Of a DNA stretch of 64,000 nt, positions 26,668-37,291 are shown one piece after another. The position numbers and the translations under genes were made by a program. The stretch comes from Rhizobium subbaraonis. GTDB taxonomy: Bacteria > Pseudomonadota > Alphaproteobacteria > Rhizobiales > Rhizobiaceae. The notes below the pieces were generated by a model. That model saw only the letters and a list, made by a program, of their open reading frames with translations. It ran no database searches and was not told the DNA's origin. The stretch spans positions 1 to 64,000 of the forward strand of contig NZ_OBQD01000021.1 in the NCBI RefSeq assembly GCF_900220975.1, in the 5' to 3' direction. Each line of letters starts with the position of its first letter. The stretch's first letter is position 1.

Positions 26668-29600
26668 ATGAGCGGATCGCGAGCAAATCCTCCCCGGTAT
26701 GGCGACAGGTCGTCGTTCGATGCTCTGAACCGGACGATCGAAGGCCTAGAGGCGCGGATCGAAGGTCTGATGGGCACACGCGAGCGCAGCCGCGACGGTG
26801 CGGACCTCCGGCGTGAACCGCAGCGACCCGATCCGGTGCGCACCGCGCCACTGCGCGACGATCCCGTCGGCGAGATCATGCAGCGCCAGCGCGCACTCGA
26901 TGCGGTTCGGGAGCGCGCGGCCCAGCGCGGTGAACGCCGCTCCCCGGCATTTGACGCTCCCCTTCCGCCGCAGCCGGCCGCGGAACGTCCGGCACCCGAT
27001 TCCGCCGCGCCCAACTTCGCCGCCAAAGAGATCGCCCAGGCGCTTGTCGGCCTGCGCCAGGATCTCAAGCGCGACATCGCCGACGGGTTCGGGCGGGAGA
27101 TGGACACGCTGCGCGCCGAAATGCGCGCCATTCGCCAGGCGGCGGAAATGCGCGGTCATGACGACGACATTCGCGACGATCTGCAGCGGCTGGCGCAGAG
27201 CGTCGGCCAGCTCGGCCGCCAGCCGGCGCATTCCGAAGCCGAAAGCCTGCGGGTGGAGTTCGACGAACTGCGCTCGGTCCTGGACGGCCTCGCCCGCGAG
27301 GATTCCGTGCGCCGCATGGAAAATCGCTGGAACGGGGTGGAGCAGCGGCTCGCCGCCTTCGATCAGAGCCGCGACGACGAACTGCTGGCGCTCGCCTATC
27401 GGCTGGACGAGCTGAAGACCCAGATCCAGACCGTCAGTGCCACGCCCGCCCTTCGCGATCTAGAAGACAAGCTCCATACGATGGCCCAGGCCGTCGAGGT
27501 GCTTGGCCGCAACGTCCAGCCGGACGATCGCCGGCTTGCCTCCCAGTTCGAAGGCCTCGACCTGCGCCTCGACGAGATCAGCCGTGCGATCGCCGCCAGC
27601 GGCCGTGCGCAGGCTTCCGCCGCCGATGCCACGCTGTTCCAGCGCATGGAAGGCCGGATCGCCGATCTCGCCGGCCAGCTCGATGCCATTGCCCGTCGCC
27701 CGATGCCCGAACAGGGTCTCGGCCAGCGGCTGGAGGCGCTTTCCTATCGCATCGACGAACTGGCGCACGAGAAGGCGGCACTTCGGCTCGAAGAACGGCT
27801 GGAACAACTGTCGGCGATGATCGAGCAGGGCCAGCGGGCACCGGCCGCGAGCGCCGACCTGACCCGCTACCTGACGGACATCTCGCGAAAGATCGACGCG
27901 CTCGATCAGGGCTCGGTCAACGAAGCGCTGGCCGAGCGCCTCGATCACCTGGCCCGCCGGATCGAGGATCTCGACACTCCGGCCGAAACGCCGTTTTCCG
28001 GCGACCGCTTCTCGGCGATCGAAGGGCGCCTGCAGGCGATCGCCGAAAGGCTCGACCGCACCAGTGCCGCGCCCGTGGACGACAGCGGCGCACTGCGCAG
28101 CCTTGAGGCTCAGATCGCCCATCTTTCCACATTGATCAGCGCGCCGCAGCCGCAGGGTGGTTCTACCCTGCCGGAAGACTTCGACAGCCGCATGGCAACG
28201 ATCGAAGACTACATGGCCACCAACGACGAATATATCATCGAAGCGGCCCGACAGGCCGCCGAAGCGGTGATGCAGGCCTACCAGCACACTGCCGACGGCG
28301 GTATTGCGTCTTCCTCCGACATGGCGGCGATCTCCGCACTTGCGGAAGATCTGCGCGCGCTGGAAGACATGATGCGCTCCAGCGAGGATCGCACCGCGCG
28401 CACCTTCGATGCACTCCATGATACGCTGGTGCAGATCGCAGGCCGCCTCGAACAACTCGACGCACCGCGCGACGATGATCGCCGGAACGGCCGCCGGGAC
28501 GAGCGTGCGTTCGCATCCGCTACGCCGCGGACGCTGGCCCAGGCTGTCGACGAAGAGGAATACCCGTTCGTCGACGACGGGTTCGAGACGGCCGCAGCAC
28601 AACAGGATCGCGCGCCGTTGCCTGCCGAAGTGGAATCCGGTGAACGTGAATTCGAGCTCGCGGGCGAAAGCGCGCAGGCCGTCGCCACGTCGGTCGCCGA
28701 AGCTGCCGCCCCGGCTCCGGCCGGACAGAAGGGCAGGACCAGCCTGATCGCGGGCCTTGCCCGTCGCTTCGCGCCTGCCCGCAAGGAGGCGCCCGAAACG
28801 GTCGAGCGCCAGCAGATCGATCCCGCCCCGTCGCTCGACCCGGGCGACGAAATCGCGCCGGAAGTGGCCAACCAACTGCTGGAGCCGGGCTCCGGCGCTC
28901 CAGACGTCCGCAAGATTCTGGAGCGTGTCCGCGCCGGCCAGGCGGCGGACGGTCGCGGTCAGGCCGCCGACGCCCAGAAGTCCGATTTCATCGCCGCCGC
29001 GCGTCGGGCAGCCCGCATGGCCGCCGAAGAAACCGATACGCTGTCGCGCATCGCGCCGGAGAAGAAGCCGGCGTCGGGCGCCGGCGCAGCCGCATCTGCG
29101 TTCGGCCGCCACCGCCGGCCGATCCTGATGGCCGTCGGGGCCATCCTGCTTGCCATCATGTCCTATCCGCTGGTCAATACGCTGGTTCGCGGGGACGAGG
29201 CTCCGAAGCCGGCCCGGCAGGAGACGGCGCAGGCGGTGATCGCGGCGCCCGCAGCCGTCGAGCCCAAGGCCGCGGCTGGCGAGGCGCCGGCCCCGCAGCA
29301 GATGGCGCAGGCTGTGACGGCCGGAAGCCAGCCGGTCGAGGTGATCGAGGGTGACGAACCCACCGTCGATGCGTCGCCCGCCGAGGAAATCGCAACGCCG
29401 ACCGTCGAGGATACCGGAATGAATACCGGTTCGCCGGCGCTTGCCGTAACCGGCGCCGAGCAGATGACACAGCCGGCAGACACTGCAACTGAGACGGGCG
29501 GCTTCGAACCGATCCTGACGGATCCGTCGGGCGAGGTGAAGGACGTGCCGGTGATCGAAAACGAAGGCAGCGAGGCCATTATCGGCGCCGACAACCCTTC

Positions 29601-30486
29601 GCAGGGCACGGCGGAACTGATCAGCGTCCCGACCGCACTGGACCCGGCCTCACTGGCAAAGGCGGCCGGCGAAGGCGACAAGCTGGCGCTGTTTGAGATC
29701 GGCGCACGCTATACCGATGGCCGCGGCGGCGTCGCAATCGACATGGCTGAGGCCGCCAAGTGGTATGCGAAGGCGGCCGAGCGCGGCTTTGCGCCGGCGC
29801 AGTACCGCCTCGGCAACCTCTACGAAAAAGGGCAGGGCGTCGAACGCGACCTCGAAAAGGCATGCAGCCTCTATGAGGAGGCTGCCAGACAGGGCAATGC
29901 CAGCGCCATTCACAATCTCGCCGTGCTGCTGGCGACCGGCGGTGGTAAGGCCCCCGATTTTGCCGCTGCTGCCGAATGGTTCAAGAAGGCGGCCGACCTC
30001 GGCGTCCGCGACAGCCAGTTCAACCTCGCAATTCTCTATGCGCGCGGCAACGGCGTGAAGCAGGACCTTGAGGAATCCTACAAGTGGTTTGCAGTCGCTG
30101 CCCGCGACGGCGACCGCGATGCCGCCGAAAAGCGCGACGAGGTCGCCAACGCCTTGAAGCCGGAGCAACTGGCAAGCGCCAAGGCGAAGCTGGACCTTTG
30201 GAAGCCGCAGCCGCTCGACGAGAAAGCAAACTCCGTGGACCTGCCGGACGAATGGATCGGCAAGGGCACCAAGACTGCCTCCGTCGACATGAAGAAGGCG
30301 ATCCGCAACATCCAGGCGATCCTGAACAACAACGGCTTCAATGCCGGCACGCCGGATGGTGCGATGGGGCCGAAGACGGTCGAGGCGATCAAGGCGTTCC
30401 AGAAGTCCGTCGGACAGACCGAAACCGGCAAGATCGACGACAAGCTCATCAATGAGTTGCTCAAGCGCAACAAGCCGCAGGGATGA
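26668..30486 (+). CDS. podJ: Polar organelle development protein PodJ
   Basis: A 1272-residue polarity factor. The N-terminal two-thirds (about 1-720) are charged heptad-like segments, i.e. long coiled coils ([20 protein letters not shown] at the start). A proline/alanine-rich region follows, then one membrane span near residues 815-835 ([20 protein letters not shown]). The periplasmic part has four Sel1 repeats (about 995-1165; for example [20 protein letters not shown] and [20 protein letters not shown]) and a C-terminal peptidoglycan-binding domain (about 1206-1268, [20 protein letters not shown]). This is the layout and size of rhizobial and Caulobacter PodJ, which marks the new pole and organises division. 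Gene order with the divergent fad operon matches S. meliloti as I remember it. GTG/ATG choice: the ATG at 26668 starts the conserved MSGSRANPP. Confidence 0.9.
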   Translation: MSGSRANPPRYGDRSSFDALNRTIEGLEARIEGLMGTRERSRDGADLRREPQRPDPVRTAPLRDDPVGEIMQRQRALDAVRERAAQRGERRSPAFDAPLPPQPAAERPAPDSAAPNFAAKEIAQALVGLRQDLKRDIADGFGREMDTLRAEMRAIRQAAEMRGHDDDIRDDLQRLAQSVGQLGRQPAHSEAESLRVEFDELRSVLDGLAREDSVRRMENRWNGVEQRLAAFDQSRDDELLALAYRLDELKTQIQTVSATPALRDLEDKLHTMAQAVEVLGRNVQPDDRRLASQFEGLDLRLDEISRAIAASGRAQASAADATLFQRMEGRIADLAGQLDAIARRPMPEQGLGQRLEALSYRIDELAHEKAALRLEERLEQLSAMIEQGQRAPAASADLTRYLTDISRKIDALDQGSVNEALAERLDHLARRIEDLDTPAETPFSGDRFSAIEGRLQAIAERLDRTSAAPVDDSGALRSLEAQIAHLSTLISAPQPQGGSTLPEDFDSRMATIEDYMATNDEYIIEAARQAAEAVMQAYQHTADGGIASSSDMAAISALAEDLRALEDMMRSSEDRTARTFDALHDTLVQIAGRLEQLDAPRDDDRRNGRRDERAFASATPRTLAQAVDEEEYPFVDDGFETAAAQQDRAPLPAEVESGEREFELAGESAQAVATSVAEAAAPAPAGQKGRTSLIAGLARRFAPARKEAPETVERQQIDPAPSLDPGDEIAPEVANQLLEPGSGAPDVRKILERVRAGQAADGRGQAADAQKSDFIAAARRAARMAAEETDTLSRIAPEKKPASGAGAAASAFGRHRRPILMAVGAILLAIMSYPLVNTLVRGDEAPKPARQETAQAVIAAPAAVEPKAAAGEAPAPQQMAQAVTAGSQPVEVIEGDEPTVDASPAEEIATPTVEDTGMNTGSPALAVTGAEQMTQPADTATETGGFEPILTDPSGEVKDVPVIENEGSEAIIGADNPSQGTAELISVPTALDPASLAKAAGEGDKLALFEIGARYTDGRGGVAIDMAEAAKWYAKAAERGFAPAQYRLGNLYEKGQGVERDLEKACSLYEEAARQGNASAIHNLAVLLATGGGKAPDFAAAAEWFKKAADLGVRDSQFNLAILYARGNGVKQDLEESYKWFAVAARDGDRDAAEKRDEVANALKPEQLASAKAKLDLWKPQPLDEKANSVDLPDEWIGKGTKTASVDMKKAIRNIQAILNNNGFNAGTPDGAMGPKTVEAIKAFQKSVGQTETGKIDDKLINELLKRNKPQG

Positions 30487-30879
30487 TCCCGGCCGCGACT
30501 GCCGCGACCGCATAAAGCGGCAGTCCGGGCCGTTCCGCTGTTGACGGCACGGATGGCCAAGGGCATGACGGACCATGAAAAAACCACAAGCCGCTCAGAA
30601 TGATACCGGGAGCGGCGAAGCGGAGCGCACCGGTGTGACCGGACGCTCGGCTTGATGTCGCGCCGGCACCCCGAACCCTGTCTGCAGGGCAGTGGGGGTA
30701 CCGGCAAGATGCTGGGGGACTGTCGAACCGGGCATGCGTTCCGCCTGCCCGGCGCTTACCCATATGCCGTGCCTGGAATTTTGGATCCGGCGTTCACCGG
30801 ATCGCGTCGAGAATTGTGCTGAACGGGCGGCGACAGGGGCGCCGCAAGATCCGGGCCGACGGCCCATCGGGGTAATGCT
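30487..30879. other. Intergenic region, no gene seen
   Basis: The 393 bases between podJ and the TauE/SafE gene contain only short frames without ribosome binding sites. Some short inverted repeats (gcgactgccgcg / cggcagtccg near 30495-30530) could end the podJ transcript. The downstream promoter is presumably in the last 100 bases. Confidence 0.5.
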
Positions 30880-31806
30880 GTGACGGTTTATCTGCCCATC
30901 GCCGAGCTGTCGGTGAACATCTTCATCATCCTGGGGATGGGGGCGGCTGTCGGTTTTCTTTCCGGCATGTTCGGCGTCGGCGGCGGCTTCCTGATCACCC
31001 CTCTGCTGATTTTCTACAACATCCCGCCGATCGTGGCGGTTGCGACCGGCGCCAATCAGGTCGTCGCCTCGTCGATCTCCGGCGCCATTACCCACTTCCG
31101 ACGTGGCTCGCTCGACATGAAGCTCGGCACCGTGCTCCTGGTCGGCGGCCTTCTGGGGGCCACGGCGGGCATATGGCTCTTTGCGCTGCTGCGTCGGGTC
31201 GGCCAGCTCGACCTGGTCATTTCGCTGCTCTACGTGGTCCTGCTCGGCGTCGTCGGCGTGCTGATGCTGTTCGAAAGCGTCAACGCATTGCGGCGCGCGG
31301 CGAAGAACCAGCCTGTCAACCTGCGCAAGCCGGGCCATCACAACTGGGTGCACGGGCTGCCGCTGAAGATGCGGTTCAAGAAGTCCAAGATCTATCTCAG
31401 CGTGATCCCGGTTGTCGCCCTCGGCTTTGCGATCGGCGTGCTCACGTCGATCATGGGTGTCGGCGGGGGCTTCATCATGGTGCCGGCGATGATCTACCTG
31501 CTGCGCATTCCGACCAACGTCGTCGTCGGCACCTCGCTGTTCCAGATCATCTTTGTCACCGCCTATACGACGGTGATGCAGGCGGCGACGAACAATTCCG
31601 TCGATATCGTGCTGGCCTTCATCCTGATGGTGGCCGGCGTCATCGGCGCGCAATACGGCGTGCGCGTCGGCCAGCGCCTGCGCGGCGAACAGCTGCGCGC
31701 GCTGCTGGCCCTTCTCGTCCTTGCCGTCGGGCTGCGCCTTGCGGTCGATCTGGTGGTGACGCCGGAGGACTTCTATTCGATCGTCAGCGCGGGGACAGGA
31801 CGATGA
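30880..31806 (+). CDS. TauE/SafE-family sulfite/anion exporter
   Basis: A 308-residue inner-membrane protein with eight or so helices in two repeats. The TauE/SafE hallmark GxxSGxxGVGGG appears as FLSGMFGVGGGFLITP (about 28-43), and again as LTSIMGVGGGFIMVP (about 188-202). The start is GTG at 30880; the reading frame has no earlier good start. The family exports sulfite, sulfoacetate or similar anions. A 4-bp overlap with the next gene shows tight coupling. Confidence 0.88.
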   Translation: MTVYLPIAELSVNIFIILGMGAAVGFLSGMFGVGGGFLITPLLIFYNIPPIVAVATGANQVVASSISGAITHFRRGSLDMKLGTVLLVGGLLGATAGIWLFALLRRVGQLDLVISLLYVVLLGVVGVLMLFESVNALRRAAKNQPVNLRKPGHHNWVHGLPLKMRFKKSKIYLSVIPVVALGFAIGVLTSIMGVGGGFIMVPAMIYLLRIPTNVVVGTSLFQIIFVTAYTTVMQAATNNSVDIVLAFILMVAGVIGAQYGVRVGQRLRGEQLRALLALLVLAVGLRLAVDLVVTPEDFYSIVSAGTGR

Positions 31807-32600
31807 GGAAGCTCGCGCGCACGCTTCTCGCCGCTCTCGTCCTGGCATCGGCCGCACCAGTCCTTGCCCAGGAGGACAAGCGGCCGGAAATAACCGAGCG
31901 GCTGGAGATCGGCATCTCGACCGACGAGATCGCCATTTCCTCGGACTTCCGCGGCGCCGACCTGACGATCTTCGGCGCGATCGAGGGCTACGATCCCAAC
32001 CTCCTGGCCCAGCGCAAGTACGATATCGTCGTGGCGCTGGAAGGGCCGAAGGACGATCTGACGGTGCGCCGCAAGGAGCGGGTGCTCGGCATCTGGGTCA
32101 ACCGCCGGTCGATGACGTTCGAACTCGCGCCCGAGTCCTATTCGCTGTCGAGCACGCGCAATGTCGACGACATCGCACCTGCCGCGGTGCTGAACAGCAT
32201 CGGCGTCGGCCTGCAGCACATACGCCTCGATCCGATCGGCTATATCGGCGACGGCAGCAACATTTCCCAGTTCCGCGATGCCTTCCGTCGGCTGAAGGAA
32301 ACCGGCGGCTTCTACCAGCGCGATCCGGGCGGTGTGCAGTTCATCAGCGCCAGCCTGTTCAAGGCGACCGTCAGACTGCCAGCCAACGTGCCGAACGGCA
32401 CGCATGTCGTCCGCGCCCATCTCTTCCGTGACGGGGTCTTCATCAGCGAAAAGGCGCTTCCCCTGCGCGTCGTCAAGACCGGGCTGGAGCAGATGATTTC
32501 GAATGCGGCCTACGCCAACCCGGTCTCCTACGGCATTCTCGCCGTCGTGCTCGCCGCGCTGACCGGCTGGATCGCCAGCGTCGTCTTCCGGAAGGACTGA
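31803..32600 (+). CDS. TIGR02186-family membrane-anchored protein
   Basis: A 265-residue envelope protein. Residues 1-22 are a signal peptide (MRKLARTLLAALVLASAAPVLAQ region); a large periplasmic beta-rich domain follows (EIGISTDEIAISSDFRGADL, FGAIEGYDP, VLGIWVNRRSMTF); one C-terminal membrane helix (about 240-260) anchors it. This domain family (TIGR02186) is nearly always encoded next to a TauE/SafE exporter, as here, with an ATGA overlap. It probably assists or gates the exporter, but no biochemical role is established that I know of. Confidence 0.85.
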   Translation: MRKLARTLLAALVLASAAPVLAQEDKRPEITERLEIGISTDEIAISSDFRGADLTIFGAIEGYDPNLLAQRKYDIVVALEGPKDDLTVRRKERVLGIWVNRRSMTFELAPESYSLSSTRNVDDIAPAAVLNSIGVGLQHIRLDPIGYIGDGSNISQFRDAFRRLKETGGFYQRDPGGVQFISASLFKATVRLPANVPNGTHVVRAHLFRDGVFISEKALPLRVVKTGLEQMISNAAYANPVSYGILAVVLAALTGWIASVVFRKD

Positions 32601-32615
32601 TCCGGACGCCACCCG

Positions 32616-33122
32616 TCAGGCGATAAGAGCCGCCTTCTGTGCCGCAACGACGGCCTCGTAGGCGGCCTGCAATTCGGAAAACACGGAGCGATCCGGCGTT
32701 GGCCCACCCATGTGGATCGCACGCAACTCCGCCATGAAGGCGTCCCACATGTCGGGGCCGCCCTTTTCGAGCAGTTCCGCCCGGATGCTCAGCTCCTTGC
32801 TAACCGGCAGATGCCGCCGTCCCCAGGCGCCCATATGGGCGAAAAGGGGGACGAGGCCGATGGCCATCTCGGTCAGGCTGTAGAGCGCCTTCTGCTTATG
32901 GCTCGGATCGTCCGCCCTGGTGATCAGACCCTTTTCCATGAGCCGCTTGAGCCGGTCGGCGAGAATGTTGGACGCGATCCTCTCCTCCGAATGGGTCAGC
33001 AGTTCGCGGAAGTGGCGGCGGTTGCCGAACATCATGTCCCGGATGACGATCAGGCTCCAGCGGTCCCCGAGGATCTCGAGCGTGAGATTGATCGGGCAGC
33101 CCGAGCGGTATTCTTCCTTCAT
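32616..33122 (-). CDS. HxlR-family transcriptional regulator
   Basis: A 168-residue DNA-binding protein. The HxlR winged helix spans residues 8-100: CPINLTLEILGDRWSLIVIRD, SEERIASNILADRLKRLMEKG and the wing HKQKALYSLTEMAIGLVPL. The start at 33122 (MKEEYRSG) fits the family; the longer frame from 33185 adds an unlikely 21 residues. It is divergent from the reductase at 33227 with 104 bp between, and probably controls it. Confidence 0.85.
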   Translation of the reverse strand: MKEEYRSGCPINLTLEILGDRWSLIVIRDMMFGNRRHFRELLTHSEERIASNILADRLKRLMEKGLITRADDPSHKQKALYSLTEMAIGLVPLFAHMGAWGRRHLPVSKELSIRAELLEKGGPDMWDAFMAELRAIHMGGPTPDRSVFSELQAAYEAVVAAQKAALIA

Positions 33123-33226
33123 GTTCGTCTCCGAGATTCTGCTTGCACTTTGCCATCGGTCTGCATAGCCTTCAACTGATTTCAAAGTGCAATCGGATGG
33201 CCGCCGTCAATCAAAGGGAGGATGCG

Positions 33227-33787
33227 ATGAGCAGGGTGATCGTTTGGAATCTGGTGTCGCTCGACGGCTTCTTCGAGGGAGAGAAGAAGTGGGACCTCGA
33301 CTTCCACGGTCATGCCTGGGGGGAGGAGCTGGAGCGTATCAGCGAGGACTTCGGCGAGCGCGCCCGCATGCTCGTCTTCGGCCGGGTCACCTATGAAGGC
33401 ATGAAGTCCTACTGGACGACCACGCAGGACGAAACGCGCATCAAGGCCTTCATGAACGCCATGCCGAAACTGGTCGCCTCGCGCACGCTCAGCCAGTCGG
33501 ACTGGAACAACACGACGATGACGTCCGATATCACGGGCGATCTGCGCCGCCTGAAGCGCGAGCCCGGCAAGGACATTTGCATATTCGGCAGCGCCGAGCT
33601 GACGGACACTCTGCTGGGCGAAGGCCTCGTCGACGAGGTGATGCTCGCGCTCGTGCCGACGCGGCTCGGCAGGGGAACCCCGTTCTTCAAATCGGCCCAA
33701 AGCCCCAAACGTTTCGAACTTGCGGAGGCAAGGCCGCTTTCCAACGGTACGGTCATCCTGCGCTACACGCCCGGACCGGCCGCCTGA
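33227..33787 (+). CDS. Dihydrofolate reductase-like (RibD C-terminal) protein
   Basis: A 186-residue cytosolic protein with the DHFR/RibD-C fold: VIVWNLVSLDGFFEG (start of strand A), LVFGRVTYEGMKSYW (nucleotide-binding helix), GKDICIFGSAELTDTLL and VDEVMLALVPTRLGRGTPFF. It probably reduces a small substrate with NADPH; it is not the housekeeping FolA. The start at 33227 has the ribosome binding site GGGAGG seven bases upstream; the frame from 33143 runs through the intergenic promoter. It is divergently paired with an HxlR regulator. Confidence 0.85.
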   Translation: MSRVIVWNLVSLDGFFEGEKKWDLDFHGHAWGEELERISEDFGERARMLVFGRVTYEGMKSYWTTTQDETRIKAFMNAMPKLVASRTLSQSDWNNTTMTSDITGDLRRLKREPGKDICIFGSAELTDTLLGEGLVDEVMLALVPTRLGRGTPFFKSAQSPKRFELAEARPLSNGTVILRYTPGPAA

Positions 33788-33809
33788 TCGCCACGGCCGC
33801 TCGCTCGGC

Positions 33810-34541
33810 TCAGGCCAGCAGGTTGGAGAAGCGAACGGAATAGACCCGGTCGCGGCCGAGCAGATGGGCGACGAGGTTTTCGCGTTCGAACAGGCCCGCC
33901 ATCGCGCGGTGGCGCAGGTCCAGCCCGCCGGTGGTGACGCCGAAAGCGGGCATCAGCATCCGGCGGCCGTCGGTCGCAAAGCACGGGCGGCGCACCGATT
34001 TGTCGCGGCGGCGGACGGTGGCGGACGGGTGGAGATGGCCGGCGATCTCGCCATGGCCGGCGCTCAGCGATGGCTCGTGGCGAAAGACGAGGCCGGCATA
34101 GTGCAGTTCGTCCGCCGACTGTCCCGGCAGCCCCGTCGCACCGTCCGGATCGTGGTTTCCGTTGATCCAGATCCAGTCGCGCCCGCGCGCCATCTCCGCG
34201 ATCTCCCGGCGGAACATATCCGGCAGGTGAGCCGATCCGACCCGGTCGTGAAAATTGTCTCCGAGGCTGACGACGATCGCCGGATCGTGCCGGGCGATGA
34301 CAGCCGAAAGGATCTTCAGCGTCGCAAGCGTATCGTAGGGCGGCAGCAACATGCCGCGGCGTGCGAAGGCGGCGCCCTTTTCGAGATGCAGGTCGGAAAT
34401 GACCAGCAGCCGCGTCTGCGGGAGATAGAGCGCGCCGAAGGGGTCGCACAGCGCCTCGACGCCGGCGACGACCGTCCGGGCCGTCAGCGAACCGAAATCC
34501 TCGATCTGTGCAGCCGCCAGCGCCAGCCTGTTCATTTGCAT
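33810..34541 (-). CDS. pdeM: PdeM: ligase-associated DNA-damage-response phosphoesterase
   Basis: A 243-residue metallophosphoesterase. Metal-binding motifs are visible: LLVISDLHLEKG (about 44-55), VSLGDNFHDR, WINGNHDPDG (about 116-125) and GHGEIAGHLHPS (about 160-171). The family (TIGR04123) is encoded with an Lhr-type DEXH helicase, an ATP-dependent ligase and an exonuclease in a DNA-repair cluster. Here the start is 7 bp after the helicase stop, but the ligase and exonuclease are not in the window. The start at 34541 (MQMNRLAL) avoids the overlapping N-terminus encoded inside the helicase gene. Confidence 0.86.
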   Translation of the reverse strand: MQMNRLALAAAQIEDFGSLTARTVVAGVEALCDPFGALYLPQTRLLVISDLHLEKGAAFARRGMLLPPYDTLATLKILSAVIARHDPAIVVSLGDNFHDRVGSAHLPDMFRREIAEMARGRDWIWINGNHDPDGATGLPGQSADELHYAGLVFRHEPSLSAGHGEIAGHLHPSATVRRRDKSVRRPCFATDGRRMLMPAFGVTTGGLDLRHRAMAGLFERENLVAHLLGRDRVYSVRFSNLLA

Positions 34542-34548
34542 TCCAGCT

Positions 34549-37194
34549 TCAATGTTGTCTCTCCGCGCTGAAATCGTCCGGCCATTCCCCGCGCGATCCC
34601 TCGCGCATCTCCACGTCACCCATGGCCTCGGCGATCAGGTCCTCGGCGGCTTCGGCGAGAACGGAATCGTGCGCCTCGCCCGAAACCGGTTCCTTGCCGA
34701 TCTCCAGCATCACCGGAACGGCGAGCGGGGAGATCCGCTCGAGCGCCCGATGGGTGATGTGGCCCTTGATTCGCATCAGCATAGCGCCGAGCCGGGCGAT
34801 GTCCAAAAGCCCCGATGCCGCATCCTGTCGCGTCGCTTCCAGCAGGATATGGTCGGGCTCGTGGCTGCGCAGCACGTCGTAGATCAGGTCGGCCGACACG
34901 GTCACCTGCCGCCCGCTCTTCTCCTTGCCGGGGTGGCGTTGGTCGATTAGCCCGGCAATCACGGCGCAATTGCGGAAGGTCCGCTTCAGCATCCAGCTTT
35001 CGTCGAGCCAGGCCTCCAGGTCGTCGCCGAGCATGTCCTCGTCGAAAAGTTCTCCCAACGACGGCCGGCGCGACTTGAAGGCGCCTGCCAGATCGTCCAG
35101 CGCCCAGACGGCGAGCGAATAGTCGGTAGCCACGAAACCGAGCGGTTTCAGCCCGGCCCGCTCCAGTCGCCGCGTCAGCAGCATGCCGAGGGTCTGGTGC
35201 GCCAGCCTGCCTTCGAAAGCGTAGATGACCATGTAGTGGCGGCTGCCCCGTGGGAAGGTCTCGATCAGCAGTTCGTCGCGTTTCGGCACCATGGAAACGT
35301 CGCGCTGGATCGACAGCCAGTCGCGCACCTGGCCGGGCAATGCCCTCCATTGGTCCGGATCGGCCAGCATGGCGCGCACCTGCTCGGCAAGATAGGTGGA
35401 AAGCGGGAACTTCCCGCCCGCATAGACCGGCACCTTCGGATCGAGCGAGAAGGCCTGGCTGACGAGGCATTCGTTCTCGCGGATACCCTCGAAGCGCAGC
35501 ACCTTGCCGGCGAAGAGGAACGTGTCGCCCGGCGACATGGTCTCCAGGAAATACTCCTCGACCTTGCCGAGCGAAGCTCCGCCACGGCCGGTCGAGCCGC
35601 GCGCATTGCGCTTGACGAGCCGCAGGTTGAGCATCGGCATCTCCACGATCGTGCCGAGGTTCAGCCGGTACTGCTGGGCGACCTGCGGGTTGGAGACACG
35701 CCAGAGCCCGTCTTTCGTCTTGCGGATCCTGGCGTAGCGCTCATAGGTGCGAAGCGCGTAGCCGCCGGTCGCGACGAAATCGACCACGCGCGAAAACGTC
35801 TGCCGGGGGAGCGCTGCATAGGGGGCTGCCGAGGTGATCTCGGCAAAGAGCGCCTCCTCGTCGAAGGGGGCCGCACAGGCCATTCCCAAAACGTGCTGCG
35901 CCAGCACGTCCAGCGCCCCCTCTGTCATCGGCGGCGTGTCCTGCGCGCCGATGTAGTTGGCGTCCAGCGCCGCCTGGCATTCCATCACCTCGAAGCGGTT
36001 GGCCGGCACCAGGATCGCCCGGCTGGGCTCGTCCATGCGGTGGTTGGCACGGCCGATGCGCTGGGCGAGCCGCGAGGCGCCCTTTGGCGCGCCGACGTGG
36101 ATGACGAGATCGACATCGCCCCAGTCGATGCCGAGGTCGAGCGTGGAGGTCGCGACGACGGCCCGCAACCGGTTTTCAGCCATTGCCGCTTCCACCTTGC
36201 GCCGTTGCGCAACGTCGAGGGAGCCGTGATGCAGCGCGATCGGCAGCGTCTCCTCGTTGATGTTCCACAGCTCCTGGAACAGCAATTCCGCCTGGCTGCG
36301 CGTGTTGACGAACAGCAGCGCGGTGCGGTGCTCGCGGATCGCCTGGTAGACCTCGGGCATGGCATAACGTGCCGAATGGCCGGACCAGGGGACGCGCTCT
36401 TCGCTCTTCAGGATGGTGATGATCGGCTTGGCACCCTCCGGCCCCAGTACCAGTCCGGCATGATGGTCGGTACCCGCCACCTGTTCCACCAGCCAGCGCC
36501 GCAGGTCCATCGGTTCGGCGACCGTTGCCGAAAGCCCGATCGTGCGCAGGCCGGGCGCCAGCCTGCGCAGCCGGGCGAGGCCAAGCGACAAGAGGTGCCC
36601 GCGCTTGGAGGTGACGAGCGAGTGCAGCTCGTCGAACACCACGAACTTGAGATCCTTGAAGAAGCGCTCCGCCTCGCCGTTGGCGATCAGCAGCGCCACC
36701 TGCTCGGGCGTCGTCAGCAGGATGTCCGGCGGATTGAGCCGCTGTCGCTGGCGCTTCGATTGCGGCGTATCGCCCGTGCGCGTCTCGATCCGGACCGGCA
36801 GCCCCATCTCCTCGACCGGTATCGTCAGGTTGCGCTCGATATCGACGGCCAGTGCCTTCAGCGGCGAGATGTATAGCGTGTGGATCCCGGTAAAGGCCGA
36901 CCCCGGCTTGATGCGGCCGCGCGCGTAAAGATCCGTGAGGGACGGCAGGAAACCGGCGAGCGTCTTGCCCGCACCGGTCGGCGCGATCAGAAGCAGGCTT
37001 TCGCCGGCGCGCGCCCGCGTCAGAAGTTCGAGCTGATGCGCGCGCGGAGCCCATCGCCGCGCCGCAAACCAGTCGGCAAAGGGGCGCGGCAGGGCATCGG
37101 CCCCCGGCTGGCTGGAATCGTTCGCGTTCACCAGGGCGAGGCTAGCGCAGTTCCTCCCGGTGGAAAATGCTTTTCCCGCGCGATCGCGCGCCAA
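34549..37194 (-). CDS. Lhr-type DEXH-box DNA helicase (ligase-associated)
   Basis: An 881-residue superfamily 2 helicase. Seen in order: Walker A LLIAPTGAGKTLAGFLP (about 68-84), DEXH box FDELHSLV (about 172-179), motif III TIGLSATVAEP, helicase C-domain with LLFVNTRSQAELLFQE and VVATSTLDLGIDWGDVD, motif VI RIGRANHR. The long C-terminal part is the Lhr-core extension. Family TIGR04121. The start used is ATG at 37194; a GTG at residue 22 is an alternative. It works with PdeM (downstream, 7 bp) in a repair process involving an ATP-dependent ligase. The usual partners ligase and exonuclease are missing from this location. Confidence 0.9.
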   Translation of the reverse strand: MARDRAGKAFSTGRNCASLALVNANDSSQPGADALPRPFADWFAARRWAPRAHQLELLTRARAGESLLLIAPTGAGKTLAGFLPSLTDLYARGRIKPGSAFTGIHTLYISPLKALAVDIERNLTIPVEEMGLPVRIETRTGDTPQSKRQRQRLNPPDILLTTPEQVALLIANGEAERFFKDLKFVVFDELHSLVTSKRGHLLSLGLARLRRLAPGLRTIGLSATVAEPMDLRRWLVEQVAGTDHHAGLVLGPEGAKPIITILKSEERVPWSGHSARYAMPEVYQAIREHRTALLFVNTRSQAELLFQELWNINEETLPIALHHGSLDVAQRRKVEAAMAENRLRAVVATSTLDLGIDWGDVDLVIHVGAPKGASRLAQRIGRANHRMDEPSRAILVPANRFEVMECQAALDANYIGAQDTPPMTEGALDVLAQHVLGMACAAPFDEEALFAEITSAAPYAALPRQTFSRVVDFVATGGYALRTYERYARIRKTKDGLWRVSNPQVAQQYRLNLGTIVEMPMLNLRLVKRNARGSTGRGGASLGKVEEYFLETMSPGDTFLFAGKVLRFEGIRENECLVSQAFSLDPKVPVYAGGKFPLSTYLAEQVRAMLADPDQWRALPGQVRDWLSIQRDVSMVPKRDELLIETFPRGSRHYMVIYAFEGRLAHQTLGMLLTRRLERAGLKPLGFVATDYSLAVWALDDLAGAFKSRRPSLGELFDEDMLGDDLEAWLDESWMLKRTFRNCAVIAGLIDQRHPGKEKSGRQVTVSADLIYDVLRSHEPDHILLEATRQDAASGLLDIARLGAMLMRIKGHITHRALERISPLAVPVMLEIGKEPVSGEAHDSVLAEAAEDLIAEAMGDVEMREGSRGEWPDDFSAERQH

Positions 37195-37238
37195 TTCAAG
37201 GCGTTACGGCTGCTCCGCGGCGGTCAAATCATGCGGCC

Positions 37239-37274
37239 TTGACATATGCGATTATCATGGATAAAAAATATCCA
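37239..37274 (+). promoter_or_regulatory. Promoter with Rrf2-type operator
   Basis: TTGACA (37239-37244) is a consensus -35; a weak -10 (TAAAAA, 37262-37267) lies 17 bases on. The -10 is covered by a perfect inverted repeat TGGATA-AAAAA-TATCCA (37258-37274), fitting auto-repression by the Rrf2 protein encoded 18 bp downstream. Confidence 0.65.
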
Positions 37275-37291
37275 CGAATAAGGAGGCGATC

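Noticed and set aside
26142-27131. Long upstream extension of the acyl-CoA dehydrogenase frame
   Set aside because: It runs antisense through the podJ start and the intergenic region; serine/arginine-rich composition without a domain.
27460-29112. 550-codon open frame antisense to podJ
   Set aside because: A shadow caused by high G+C codon structure of podJ; no ribosome binding site or family.
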